Part shown: one piece after another, positions 56,038 through 64,000 of the stretch | How positions within the stretch are numbered: position 1 is the stretch's first letter | Layout: the number at the start of each line of letters is the position of its first letter | DNA from: SG8-30 sp963710135 | GTDB taxonomy: Bacteria > Pseudomonadota > Gammaproteobacteria > Steroidobacterales > Steroidobacteraceae | Direction of reading: 5' to 3' | DNA length: 64,000 bases | Assembly (NCBI GenBank): GCA_963710135.1 | Contig: CAVPYY010000006.1 | Coordinates: 806,001-870,000, forward strand | Notes under the pieces: generated by a model | Databases searched by the model: none | What the model was told of the DNA's origin: nothing | Seen by the model: only the letters and a program-made list of their open reading frames with translations | Made by a program: the position numbers and the translations under genes

Positions 56038-57504
56038 GTGTATACCCAGTGTCCAGACTGTGGGACGGTGTTCAGGGTGACGGCGGAGGCGCTGCGGGTC
56101 GCACATGGGACGGTCCGCTGCGGCATCTGCTCCGCCAGCTTCAATGCGCTCGACTTCCTCAGCGAGCGCCCGGTGTCCCGGCCGATGGAACACCTGCCGG
56201 CCGACGACACCATCACGGTGGAGGAATTCACCGACAGCGAGATCATCGAGTTGTCGACCGCCGCGGATGCCATCGCCGGCGACAACGTCGGCGTCATCGA
56301 TCTGAGCGGCATGGACAGCGGCGACGCCGAGCCGGACTCCGCACTCGACGACCTGCCGGACAGCGCGCTCGAGTTTCACGGCACGAGTGAGGACCTCGAT
56401 CGCCTGTTCCTGCAGGAGGCGGACGACGGCCCTCGCAAGGCGTCCGGCTCGAGTCCGGGCGAAGCCGAGGACCTGGGGCAGGCCATCGCACGCATCACCA
56501 GCGCCGACCTGCGCGGTATCGAGGTCGTCGAGCAGCGTCTGCCGGGTCTCGTGACCGATGACGCGGCCACCCCCGATATCGACCCCTCGCAGATCGCCGC
56601 CGTGCTGGCGTTCCGCCCACGCGGCGAGCCGGCCGGGTCCGAGGCGCGGGGCCCGGCGGCGGCAGCAGCCGACCGAGTAGACGATCAGGCGCCGTTTCTC
56701 GGGCTAGAGGACGGCGCGGTCGCCGGCGACCTGGAGCGCACCGACGAGTTTCCGATACTCGTGCTGGACGAGGACGAGGACCGGCCGGAGTTCGTCGACC
56801 CCGATGCCGCGCACGCCGCGGGCCGGGCGTCCGGCGCCGCGCCCGGGCGGAAGGACCACCGGGACGCCGAGCACGAGACGGTCATCCCGATGCCCCGCGC
56901 GTTCCACCGGCCGGCACCGTTGCCCGACGCTGCGGACGCGGACCCGGGCGACGACCTCGACCTCGCCACCGGCAGCGGCCAGCGCCGCCAGCTGTTCAGC
57001 ATCGGCGCCGTCGTGCTGCTCGGTCTGCTGCTGCTCGGACAGGCCATCCACTTCTGGCGCGATGACCTCGCGCGCGACCCGACCACCGGCCCGCTGCTGC
57101 TCGGCGCCTATCAGTGGCTCGGGCTCGAGGTGGCCACCCCGACGGACCTGTCGGCATTCGAGTTGCGCCAGTGGGGAGCAGCCAGCGACCCGGCGCAACC
57201 CGGGCGGCTCAGGCTGCGGGCGAGCATCGTCAATCGCGCGGCGTTTGCGCAGCCCTATCCGCTGCTGCGGCTGTCGCTGCAGGATCGCTTCGGCACCACG
57301 ATCGGCACTCGCGATGTCCTGCCAGCCGAGTACCTGCCGGGCGGCGGGACGGCAGCCGGGCTGCTCGGCGTGGCGGCCCGCGCCGATGCCGAAATCGTCT
57401 TCGTCGACCCGGGCAGCGAGGCGGTCGGCTTCGAACTCGATGTCTGCCTGCCCACCGCGAGCGGCGTGCGCTGCGCCAGCCAGCCACCGCGATCCGGAAC
57501 ATGA
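56038..57504 (+). CDS. DUF3426 membrane protein with N-terminal zinc ribbon
   Basis: This is a 488-residue protein. An N-terminal MJ0042-type zinc ribbon (CPDCGTVFRV...VRCGICSASFNA) is followed by a long acidic, low-complexity linker (about residues 50-300), one membrane helix (QLFSIGAVVLLGLLLLGQAI, about 322-341) and a C-terminal DUF3426 domain (beta-rich, about 350-480). Proteins of this layout are common between prmA and dusB in gammaproteobacteria; function unknown. GTG start at 56038. It overlaps dusB by four bases. Confidence 0.85.
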   Translation: MYTQCPDCGTVFRVTAEALRVAHGTVRCGICSASFNALDFLSERPVSRPMEHLPADDTITVEEFTDSEIIELSTAADAIAGDNVGVIDLSGMDSGDAEPDSALDDLPDSALEFHGTSEDLDRLFLQEADDGPRKASGSSPGEAEDLGQAIARITSADLRGIEVVEQRLPGLVTDDAATPDIDPSQIAAVLAFRPRGEPAGSEARGPAAAAADRVDDQAPFLGLEDGAVAGDLERTDEFPILVLDEDEDRPEFVDPDAAHAAGRASGAAPGRKDHRDAEHETVIPMPRAFHRPAPLPDAADADPGDDLDLATGSGQRRQLFSIGAVVLLGLLLLGQAIHFWRDDLARDPTTGPLLLGAYQWLGLEVATPTDLSAFELRQWGAASDPAQPGRLRLRASIVNRAAFAQPYPLLRLSLQDRFGTTIGTRDVLPAEYLPGGGTAAGLLGVAARADAEIVFVDPGSEAVGFELDVCLPTASGVRCASQPPRSGT

Positions 57505-58487
57505 GAATCGGTCCCTACGAACTGTCGGCCCCGGTCGCCCTCGCGCCCATGGCGGGCGTGACCGACCTGCCGTTCCGGAATCTCTGCCGGCGCATGGGCG
57601 CCGGGCTCGCGGCCTCGGAGATGGTCACCTCGGAACAGCGGCTGTGGTCAACCGCGAAGTCGCGACACCGCATGGATCACACCGGCGAGGCCGAACCGCG
57701 TGCGGTCCAGATCGCCGGGTCGGACCCGGCCATGCTGGCCGCGGCCGCCCGCGCCAACGTGGAGCTGGGCGCGCAGATCATCGACATCAACATGGGCTGC
57801 CCGGCCAAGAAGGTCTGCAACCGCGCGGCCGGCTCCTCGCTGATGCGCGACGAGCCGCTGGTGCGGCAGCTGTTGGAAGCGGTGGTGACGGCGGTGGACG
57901 TTCCGGTGACGCTGAAGATGCGCACCGGCTGGGACCCGGCCCACCGCAATGCGGTCAGCATCGCGCGCATGGCCGAGGACATCGGCATCGCGGCGCTGGC
58001 GGTGCACGGCCGCTCGCGCGCCGACATGTTCAGGGGCGAGGCCGAATACGACACCATCGCCGCCGTCTGCGCGAGCGTACGGATCCCGGTGTTCGCCAAT
58101 GGCGACATCGATTCCGCGCCCAAGGCCGCCGACGTGCTGCGCCGCACCGGCGCCAGCGGCGTGATGATCGGCCGTGCCGCACAGGGCCGGCCATGGATTT
58201 TCCGCGAGGTCAAGGCGTATCTGTCGAAGGGGGTTGCGGCTGCACCGCCTACCTTCGCGGAGGTCCGTGATATCATCATGGCGCACCTGGATTCGCTACA
58301 CGCCTTCTACGGCGAGGAGAACGGCGTCCGCATCGCGCGCAAGCACCTCGGCTGGTATCGCAACCAGCTGCCTCATGCATCGAGGTTGCCACGCGAGTTG
58401 CTGACGACACCTCACGCGCCCGAGCAGATCGCGCTGATCGGCGAATTCCTGGCAGCGGCTGGCCCCGGACTCACCCGCGCGGCCTGA
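57501..58487 (+). CDS. dusB: tRNA-dihydrouridine synthase B
   Basis: This 328-residue FMN enzyme reduces specific uridines in tRNA. ALAPMAGVTDLPFRNLCRRMGAG, IIDINMGCPAKKVCNRAAGSSLM (with the catalytic Cys region NMGCPAKKVC), TLKMRTGWD, IAALAVHGRSRADMFRGEAE and NGDIDS are typical. The ATG at 57501 overlaps the preceding stop. It is followed by fis, the conserved dusB-fis operon. Confidence 0.96.
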   Translation: MRIGPYELSAPVALAPMAGVTDLPFRNLCRRMGAGLAASEMVTSEQRLWSTAKSRHRMDHTGEAEPRAVQIAGSDPAMLAAAARANVELGAQIIDINMGCPAKKVCNRAAGSSLMRDEPLVRQLLEAVVTAVDVPVTLKMRTGWDPAHRNAVSIARMAEDIGIAALAVHGRSRADMFRGEAEYDTIAAVCASVRIPVFANGDIDSAPKAADVLRRTGASGVMIGRAAQGRPWIFREVKAYLSKGVAAAPPTFAEVRDIIMAHLDSLHAFYGEENGVRIARKHLGWYRNQLPHASRLPRELLTTPHAPEQIALIGEFLAAAGPGLTRAA

Positions 58488-58534
58488 CCAAATAGCAACA
58501 CGCGCGTAAAGCGGCAGGCGGGGACGGCAAATCG

Positions 58535-58840
58535 ATGACGGTCAGAAAGAAGGCGCAGCGCTCGCGCCGGGGTAGCGCATCCCGGCCCAATGGCAACGGC
58601 TCCGCGACACCGGTTCCGCTGCGCGCACATGCCGAGGAAGCGCTGAACGAGTACTTCGGCGCCCTCAACGGCCATCGGCCGGCGCGGCTCTATCAGCTGG
58701 TCATGCGTGAAGTGGAACTGCCGCTGTTCCGCTCCGTCATGCAGTACGCCGAAGGCAACCAGAGCCGCGCGGCAACGATTCTCGGCATCAATCGCGGCAC
58801 CCTGCGCAAGAAGCTGCTCGACTACGGACTGTCCGAGTGA
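58535..58840 (+). CDS. fis: Fis DNA-binding/nucleoid protein
   Basis: This 101-residue protein has the C-terminal Fis helix-turn-helix FRSVMQYAEGNQSRAATILGINRGTLRKKLLDYGL. The N-terminal half is basic and alanine-rich rather than the E. coli sequence. Fis bends DNA and adjusts rRNA and growth-phase transcription. It lies 48 bases after dusB and 31 bases before purH. Confidence 0.92.
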   Translation: MTVRKKAQRSRRGSASRPNGNGSATPVPLRAHAEEALNEYFGALNGHRPARLYQLVMREVELPLFRSVMQYAEGNQSRAATILGINRGTLRKKLLDYGLSE

Positions 58841-58871
58841 GCCGCGCCACCGCCGGGCAAGGGCAAGCGGC

Positions 58872-60501
58872 GTGAGCACGGTCCGGCGCGCGCTGATCAG
58901 CGTGTCCGACAAGACGGGTGTCGCCGAGCTGGCCACGCGCTCTGCACGCACTCGGTGTCGAGATCCTGTCGACCGGTGGCACGGCGCGGCTGCTGCAGCA
59001 GGCCGGAGTCCCGGTCAGGGAAGTTTCCAGCTATACCGGCTTTCCGGAGATCATGGACGGCCGGGTCAAGACGCTGCATCCGAAGGTCCACGGCGGCCTG
59101 CTCGGCCGGCGCGGCGTCGACGATGCGGTGATGGCGCGAGCACGGCATCGAGCCGATCGACCTGCTCGTCGTCAATCTCTATCCGTTCGCGGACACCATC
59201 GCGCGTCCCGGCTGCAGCTACGACGACGCCATCGAGAACATCGACATCGGCGGTCCGGCGATGCTGCGCGCCGCGGCCAAGAATCATGACGCATGTCGGA
59301 GTTCTGGTCGACCCGGCCGACTACGCCGCCGCGCTGGCGGAACTGGAGCAAGGCGGCGCGCTGGCATTCGCCACCCGTCAGCGCCTCGCCGCCAAGGCCT
59401 ATGCGCACACGGCGCATTACGACGCCATGGTCGCCGAGTACCTCGGAGGGGTCAGACGCCACTCTGTCCCCCATTCTGCAGGCGGCGAGCCGCAATCCAC
59501 GGCCGCAAGTCAGGGGGCAGAGTGGCGTCTGACCCCTCCTACCCCGAAACGCTGCTGCTGCGCTTCACCAAGAAGTTCGACCTGCGCTACGGCGAGAACC
59601 CGCACCAGAGCGCGGCCTTCTACGCGGACCCGGCCGCCGGTGGCGCCAGCATCGCCAGCGCGGCACAACTGCAGGGCAAGGAACTGTCCTTCAACAACAT
59701 CGCCGATGCCGACACCGCGCTGGAATGCGTCCGCGGTTTCGCCCGGCCGGCGTGCGTGATCGTCAAGCACGCCAACCCCTGCGGCGTGGCCGTGGCCGAT
59801 GACACCCTCGCGGCCTACGAGCAGGCGTACCGGACCGATCCGACCTCGGCCTTCGGCGGCATCATCGCCTTCAACCGTACGCTCGACGGCGCCACGGCGC
59901 GGGCCATCCTCGACCGGCAGTTCGTCGAAGTGATCGTCGCGCCGGCGGTCGACGCCGCCGCGCGCGCCGCGCTGGCCGGCAAGCCCAACGTGCGCGTGCT
60001 GGAAACAGGGCGGTCTGCAGGACGCGACAGGCGGCGGGCGCGAGTTCCGCAGCGTCGCCGGCGGCCTGCTGGTGCAGTCCCGCGACAGCGGCAGCGTGAT
60101 GCGCGAGGCCCTGCGCGTGGTCACCGACGCGCCAGCCGACGGCGGCGGAACTGGACGACCTGCTGTTCGCCTGGCAGGTCTGCAAGTACGTCAAGTCCAA
60201 CGCCATCGTCTACGCGCGCGAGCGGCCGACCGTCGGCATCGGCGCCGGCCAGATGAGCCGCGTGGTCTCGAGCCGCATCGCCGCGATGAAGGCGCGCGAG
60301 GAAGGACTCGAGGTGGAGGGTGCGGTGATGGCCTCGGACGCGTTCTTCCCGTTCCGCGACGGGCTCGACGTCGCGGCCGGCTACGGCATCCGCGCCGTGA
60401 TCCAGCCCGGCGGCTCGATGCGCGACGCCGAGGTCATCGCGGCAGCCGACGAGCACGGCATGGCGATGGTGTTCACCGGCATGCGTCACTTCCGGCACTG
60501 A
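58872..60501 (+). pseudogene. purH: purH, bifunctional AICAR transformylase/IMP cyclohydrolase; disrupted as sequenced
   Basis: PurH performs the last two steps of IMP synthesis. The cyclohydrolase domain (RRALISVSDKTGVAEL, STGGTARLL, PKVHGGLLGRRG, NLYPFADT, ENIDIGGPAMLRAAAKNH) and the transformylase domain (DLRYGENPHQSAAFY, LSFNNIADADTALECV, IVKHANPCGVAV, GQMSRVVSSRIA) are complete, but five single extra bases (near 58935, 59137, 59288, 60011, 60141) break the frame. A 95-bp palindromic element (59445-59539) is also inserted between the two domains, after ...MVAEYL and before YPETLLLRF; its length shifts the frame by two. The GTG start is at 58872. Confidence 0.9.
59445..59539. repeat. Palindromic repetitive element, copy A (inside purH)
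   Basis: Ninety-five bases with a perfect 22-base inverted repeat at its ends (59445-59466 and 59518-59539), whose outer 20 bases read GGAGGGGTCAGACGCCACTC on the left; the loop is about 50 bases. The arms resemble those of REP-like elements mobilised by RAYT transposases. The same arm recurs in copy B at 62810. It lies in the loop joining the two PurH domains. No transposase or target duplication is evident here. Confidence 0.85.
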
Positions 60502-60504
60502 CCG

Positions 60505-61802
60505 ATGAGCAAGGTGCTGATCATCGGAGGCGGCGGGCGCGAGCATGCGCTGGCGTGGAAGATCGCGCAGTCGCAGCGCGTCTCCGCGGTCCTGGTCGCA
60601 CCGGGCAATGCGGGCACCGCGACCGAGGACAAGTGCCGCAATGTGCCGTCGCGGCCGACGACATCGCCGGCCTGGTCGCCCTCGCCGCACGCGAAGGCGT
60701 CGGCGCTGACCATCGTCGGACCGGAGGTGCCGCTGGTGGCCGGCGTCGTCGACGCGTTCAGCGACGCGGGCCTGCGCTGCTTCGGACCCACGCGCGAGCG
60801 CCGCCCGCCTCGAGGGCACCAAGGTCTTCACCAAGGAATTCCTGCTCCGCCACGGCATCCCCACCGCGGGCTACGCCCGCTTCACCCGCGCCAGCTTCGA
60901 CCCCGGCTACGTGCGCGCCCAGCGCACGCCGGTCGTGATCAAGGCCGATGGCCTCGCCGCCGGCAAGGGCGTGGTCATCGCGCCGACCGCACGACGAGGC
61001 GCTCGCCACCATCGAGCGCATGTTCGCGGGCGAGTTCGGCGCCGCGGGCGAGACCGTCGTGGTCGAGGAGTTCCTCGAAGGCGAGGAGGCGAGCTTCATC
61101 GTGATGGTCGACGGCCGGCACGTGCTGCCGCTGGCGACCTCGCAGGACCACAAGCGGCTCGGCGACGGCGACGCCGGCCCCAATACCGGCGGCATGGGCG
61201 CCTACTCGCCCGCCCCGGTGGTCACGCCGGCACTGCACGAGCGCATCATGCGCGAGGTCATCCATCCGACGGTGCCGGGCCTCGCCGCGGACGGCACGCC
61301 CTATACCGGCTTTCTGTACGCGGGCCTGATGATCGCCGCGGACGGCACGCCGAACGTGCTCGAGTTCAACTGCCGCTTCGGCGACCCGGAAACCCAGCCG
61401 ATCATGGCGCGGCTGCGCACCGACCTGACCGTGCTGTGCGAGGCGGCCCTCGACGGGCGGCTCGACGAAGTCAGCGCCGAGTGGGATCCGCGCACCGCGG
61501 TCGGCGTGGTGGTGGCCGCGGCGGCTATCCGGACAGCGTCCGCACGGGCGACGTGATCGAGGGGCTCGACGGCGCGGCGGCCCTGCCCGGCAAGGTGTTC
61601 CACGCCGGCACCCGCATGGACGGCCGGCAAAGTCGTGACCAGCGGCGGCCGCGTGCTGTGCGCCGTCGGCCTCGGCGATACGGTCCGCGCCGCCCAGCGG
61701 CAGGCCTACACCCTGCTCGGCAACATCAGCTGGCCCGGCATGCAGTACCGTCGCGACATCGGCTGGCGGGCGCTGGCGCGCGAACAGACGCCGGACGGCT
61801 GA
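60505..61802 (+). pseudogene. purD: purD, phosphoribosylamine-glycine ligase; frameshifted as sequenced
   Basis: PurD (GAR synthetase) catalyses the second step of purine synthesis. It begins KVLIIGGGGREHALAWKIAQS (ATG 60505, three bases after purH) and keeps IVGPEVPLVAGVVDAF, GTKVFTKEFLLRHGIPTAGY, VIKADGLAAGKGVVIAPT (ATP-grasp), FLEGEEASFIVMVDG, GAYSPAPVV and FNCRFGDPETQP. The frame is broken by four insertions (near 60705, 60799, 60989, 61628) and two deletions (near 60645 and 61520, both restoring GG or GGG runs). Corrected length is about 430 residues. The protein is fully recognisable, so error is more likely than decay. Confidence 0.9.
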
Positions 61803-61883
61803 GGTCTGGCCAGCCGGTTACCCGGACCCCGGGATCGTTTATGCTCCGCCGGGTCCGCCGCGTGGCGGCGCCCGGGTACCGTC

Positions 61884-62168
61884 ATGAGCAGGATCTCCAT
61901 TCGCCGCAAGCACAAGCTGAGCCATGCCGTGCTCCGCGATCGGGTGAGTCATCTCGCCGAACGACTTGCCGAGAAGTACGGCGCCGACTGCACCTGGGAA
62001 GGCGACGTGGTCAACATCGAGCATTCCAACGTCACCGGCACGGTGCACGTCAGCAAGGACGAAGTCGTCGTGGACGCCAAGCTGGGGTTTTTCCTGGCCA
62101 TGTTCGGGGACCGGGTCGAACAGGAGATCGCCAAGATCCTGGACGAGGAGCTGTCGCGGAAAATCTGA
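61884..62168 (+). CDS. Polyhydroxyalkanoic acid system family protein
   Basis: This 94-residue protein of the PHA_gran_rgn family (Pfam PF09650) reads ISIRRKHKLSHAVLRDRVSHLAERLAEKYGADC and GTVHVSKDEVVVDAKLGFFLAMF. Members are found with PHA-granule or general cytosolic genes; a structural or regulatory role on granules has been suggested but is not established. It is intact, with an ATG start, between two disrupted genes. Confidence 0.8.
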   Translation: MSRISIRRKHKLSHAVLRDRVSHLAERLAEKYGADCTWEGDVVNIEHSNVTGTVHVSKDEVVVDAKLGFFLAMFGDRVEQEIAKILDEELSRKI

Positions 62169-62187
62169 GGTCGCGGCAGAGGCCGGG

Positions 62188-62827
62188 TCAGTCGGCCGGG
62201 CGCGCCCGGTGCAGATCGACGGCGCGCCACAGGTACAGCGCCGCGGTCGAGCGGTACGGCGCCCAGCGTTGCCCGAATCGGGCGAGCTCGGCCGGCTTCG
62301 GGTGGGCCCTGCGCCGGTAGGCGATGCGAAAGCCGCTCTGCACGCCGTAGTCGTCGACCGGCAGCACGTCGGGACGGCCGAGCGTGAACATCAGGAACAT
62401 CTCGACGGTCCAGCGGCCGACGCCGCGTACCTGCACCAGCCGCTCGATGATGGCCGCGTCGTCCTGGCGCGCCAGCACCCGCCGCTCGGGCACGGTGCCG
62501 TCCAGGGTTCTGGCGGCGATGTCCTTCAGGGCCAGCACCTTGGCGCGCGAGAAGCCCACCGCCCGCAGAGGCCTCGTCCGGCGTCGCCAGCAGCTCGTCG
62601 GGTGTCGGGTAGCGGCCCCGTCCATAGAGCGCGTAGAAACGCCCGAGGATCGTCTCCGCGGCCTTGCCGGTGAGCTGCTGGTGGGCGATGGCCCGCAGCA
62701 GCGCCTGGTAGGGCGTGCGCCGGCGGTCGGGCCGCAGGCGACAGGGACCCGCCGCAAGCATCAGCGCCGCCATCACCGGATCCGCCGCCAGATGCCTGTC
62801 CGCTTCTTCGGAGGGGTCAGACGCCAC
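62188..62827 (-). pseudogene. DNA-3-methyladenine glycosylase (AlkA/HhH-GPD), one frameshift; 5' end altered by repeat
   Basis: This HhH-GPD DNA glycosylase (alkylation base-excision repair) has AIAHQQLTGKAAETILGRF, VGFSRAKVLALKDIA, the helix-hairpin-helix VRGVGRWTVEMFLMF with the catalytic Asp in DVLPVDDYGVQ, and the C-terminal RSTAALYLWRAV. One extra base near 62569 breaks the frame. Upstream of the conserved RHLAADPVMAAL only the palindromic element is found: the likeliest start, GTG at 62827, is supplied by the element's arm, so the native N-terminus may be lost or replaced. Corrected length about 212 residues. Confidence 0.8.
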
Positions 62828-62943
62828 TCGCGTACCACTCCGGTTCTGCTCGGGTACCACTCTGTCCCCGAACGCTCAGCCTCGCCACTCGTTTTCAGCC
62901 CGAATGGTGCACGAGCAGAACCCGAGTGGCGTCTGACCCCTCC
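62810..62943. repeat. Palindromic repetitive element, copy B (between glycosylase and rho)
   Basis: A 134-base element with perfect 20-base inverted ends (62810-62829 and 62924-62943), the same arm as copy A. A second, inner inverted pair GGTTCTGCTCG/CGAGCAGAACC lies at 62842-62852 and 62912-62922, with an asymmetric insertion in the left half. One end supplies the first base of the rho stop codon; the other end supplies a possible GTG start for the glycosylase gene. Confidence 0.85.
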
Positions 62944-64000
62944 TAGGCGCGCTTCATCGCGTCGAAGAAGTCGGCGTTGACCTTGGTGTCCTTCATCTTG
63001 CCGATGAGGAATTCGATCGCCGCCAGTTCGTCCATGGGGTGCAGCAGCTTGCGCAGGATCCACATCTTGGCCAGCTCGTCCGGCGCGGTGATCAGCTCTT
63101 CGCGGCGCGTGCCCGAGCGGTTGATGTTGAGCGCCGGGAACACCCGCTTCTCGGCGATGCGGCGATCCAGGTGGATCTCCGAGTTGCCGGTGCCCTTGAA
63201 CTCCTCGTAGATCACGTCGTCCATGCGCGAGCCGGTGTCGATCAGCGCCGTCGCGATGATGGTCAGCGAGCCGCCCTCCTCGACGTTGCGCGCGGCGCCG
63301 AAGAAGCGCTTCGGCCGCTGCAGCGCGTTGGCGTCGACGCCGCCGGTCAGCACCTTGCCGGAGCTCGGCACCACCGTGTTGTAGGCGCGCGCCAGCCGGG
63401 TGATGGAGTCGAGCAGGATCACGACGTCGCGCTTGTGCTCGACCAGCCGCTTGGCCTTCTCGATGACCATCTCGGCCACCTGCACGTGGCGGCTGGCCGG
63501 CTCGTCGAACGTGCTGGCGACCACCTCGGCCTTGCACCGTGCGCGCCATCTCGGTCACCTCCTCGGGCCGCTCGTCGATCAGCAGCACGATGAGGTAGAC
63601 GTCGGGGTGATTGCCGACGATGGACGTGCGCGATGTTCTGCAGCAGCATCGTCTTGCCGGCCTTCGGCGGCGAGACGATCAGGCCGCGCTGGCCCTTGCC
63701 GAGCGGCGCGGTCAGGTCGATGACCCGCGCCGTCATGTCCTCGGTCGAGCCGTTGCCGCGCTCGAGCTTCAGCCGCTTGGTCGGGTGCAGCGGCGTGAGG
63801 TTCTCGAACAGCAGCTTGTGGCGGGAGCTCTCCGGCGAGTCGAAGTTGATCTCGCCGACCTTCAGCAGCGCGAAATACCGCTCGCCATCCTTCGGCGGGC
63901 GGATCAGCCCGGAGATCGAGTCGCCGGTGCGCAGGTTGAAGCGGCGGATCTGGCTCGGGCTGACGTAGATGTCGTCCGGACCGGCGAGATACGAGCCCTC
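62943..64000 (-). pseudogene. rho: rho, transcription termination factor, 3' part; two frameshifts as sequenced
   Basis: About 350 of 420 residues of Rho, the RNA-dependent ATPase that ends transcription; the 5' end is beyond the window. It shows GLIRPPKDGERYFALLKV, GQRGLIVSPPKAGKTMLLQNIA (Walker A), VLLIDERPEEVTEM (Walker B), STFDEPASRHVQVAEMVIEKAKRLVEH, LDSITRLARAYNTV, RFFGAARNVEEGGSLTIIATALIDTGS, and the C-terminal KMWILRKLLHPM. Extra single bases near 63534 and 63625 break the frame. Its TAG stop (62943-62945) overlaps the last base of palindromic copy B. Confidence 0.93.

Noticed and set aside
58872..61802. Programmed ribosomal frameshifting as the cause of the purH/purD breaks
   Set aside because: Breaks are numerous, lack slippery heptamers or stop-codon/SD stimulators, and occur in unrelated genes; sequence error is simpler.

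Overview
The window is a contiguous stretch of core chromosome from a high-GC gammaproteobacterium. Classic gammaproteobacterial gene orders recur: mrdA-rodA-mltB-rlpA-dacA-ybeD-lipB-lipA, lptD-surA-pdxA-rsmA-apaG-apaH, groES-groL next to cutA-dsbD, aroQ-accB-accC-prmA and dusB-fis-purH-purD. The AmgK/MurU recycling pair, a Kdo kinase, a CIRCE-like groE operator and a NadQ-type regulator suggest a lineage near Xanthomonadales/Nevskiales/Steroidobacterales. That placement is inference; there is no rRNA gene here to test it.

Layout. 1-9.5 kb: cell-wall elongation genes (PBP2 tail, RodA, MltB, RlpA, DacA, D-amino-acid transaminase, YbeD), then on the minus strand lipoate synthesis (LipA, LipB with an OsmC protein between) and the MurNAc-recycling pair AmgK-MurU. 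9.5-16.6 kb: outer-membrane biogenesis (LptD, SurA), PdxA, RsmA, a universal stress protein, ApaG, ApaH. 16.6-23.4 kb: an exported unknown, a cyclase/kynureninase pair, and the minus-strand set rlmI-lgt-thyA-SET-folA. 23.5-29.2 kb: a DUF255 thioredoxin-fold protein, a PLP dehydratase, and minus-strand accessory genes (GNAT, GFA, a HIT-VOC fusion, HAD). 29.3-36.4 kb: nadA-nadB, an AbgT transporter, the putative NAD regulator NadQ, ComB, cytochrome c and a YcbK-like peptidase. 36.5-44.2 kb: an ornithine/lysine decarboxylase, LPS core genes (waaA, kdkA, heptosyltransferase, DUF6165), an Ig-like lipoprotein and an MscS channel. 44.2-52.7 kb: glnE, groES-groL under a CIRCE-like operator, cutA, dsbD and a TlpA-like thioredoxin. 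52.8-64 kb: aroQ, accB-accC, prmA, a DUF3426 protein, dusB-fis, purH, purD, a PHA-system protein, a HhH-GPD glycosylase and the 3'-end of rho.

Two features stand out. First, two copies of a palindromic element sharing a 20-nt inverted arm lie inside purH and between the glycosylase and rho; no transposase is present. Second, pdxA, accB, accC, purH, purD, the glycosylase and rho are broken by clusters of single-base indels (about 22 insertions and 2 deletions that I could place). These most likely reflect sequence error, because every affected gene still encodes its complete conserved protein across successive frames.

There are no tRNA, rRNA, CRISPR, prophage or insertion-sequence genes that I can recognise. 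No gene-free stretch exceeds 300 bases.
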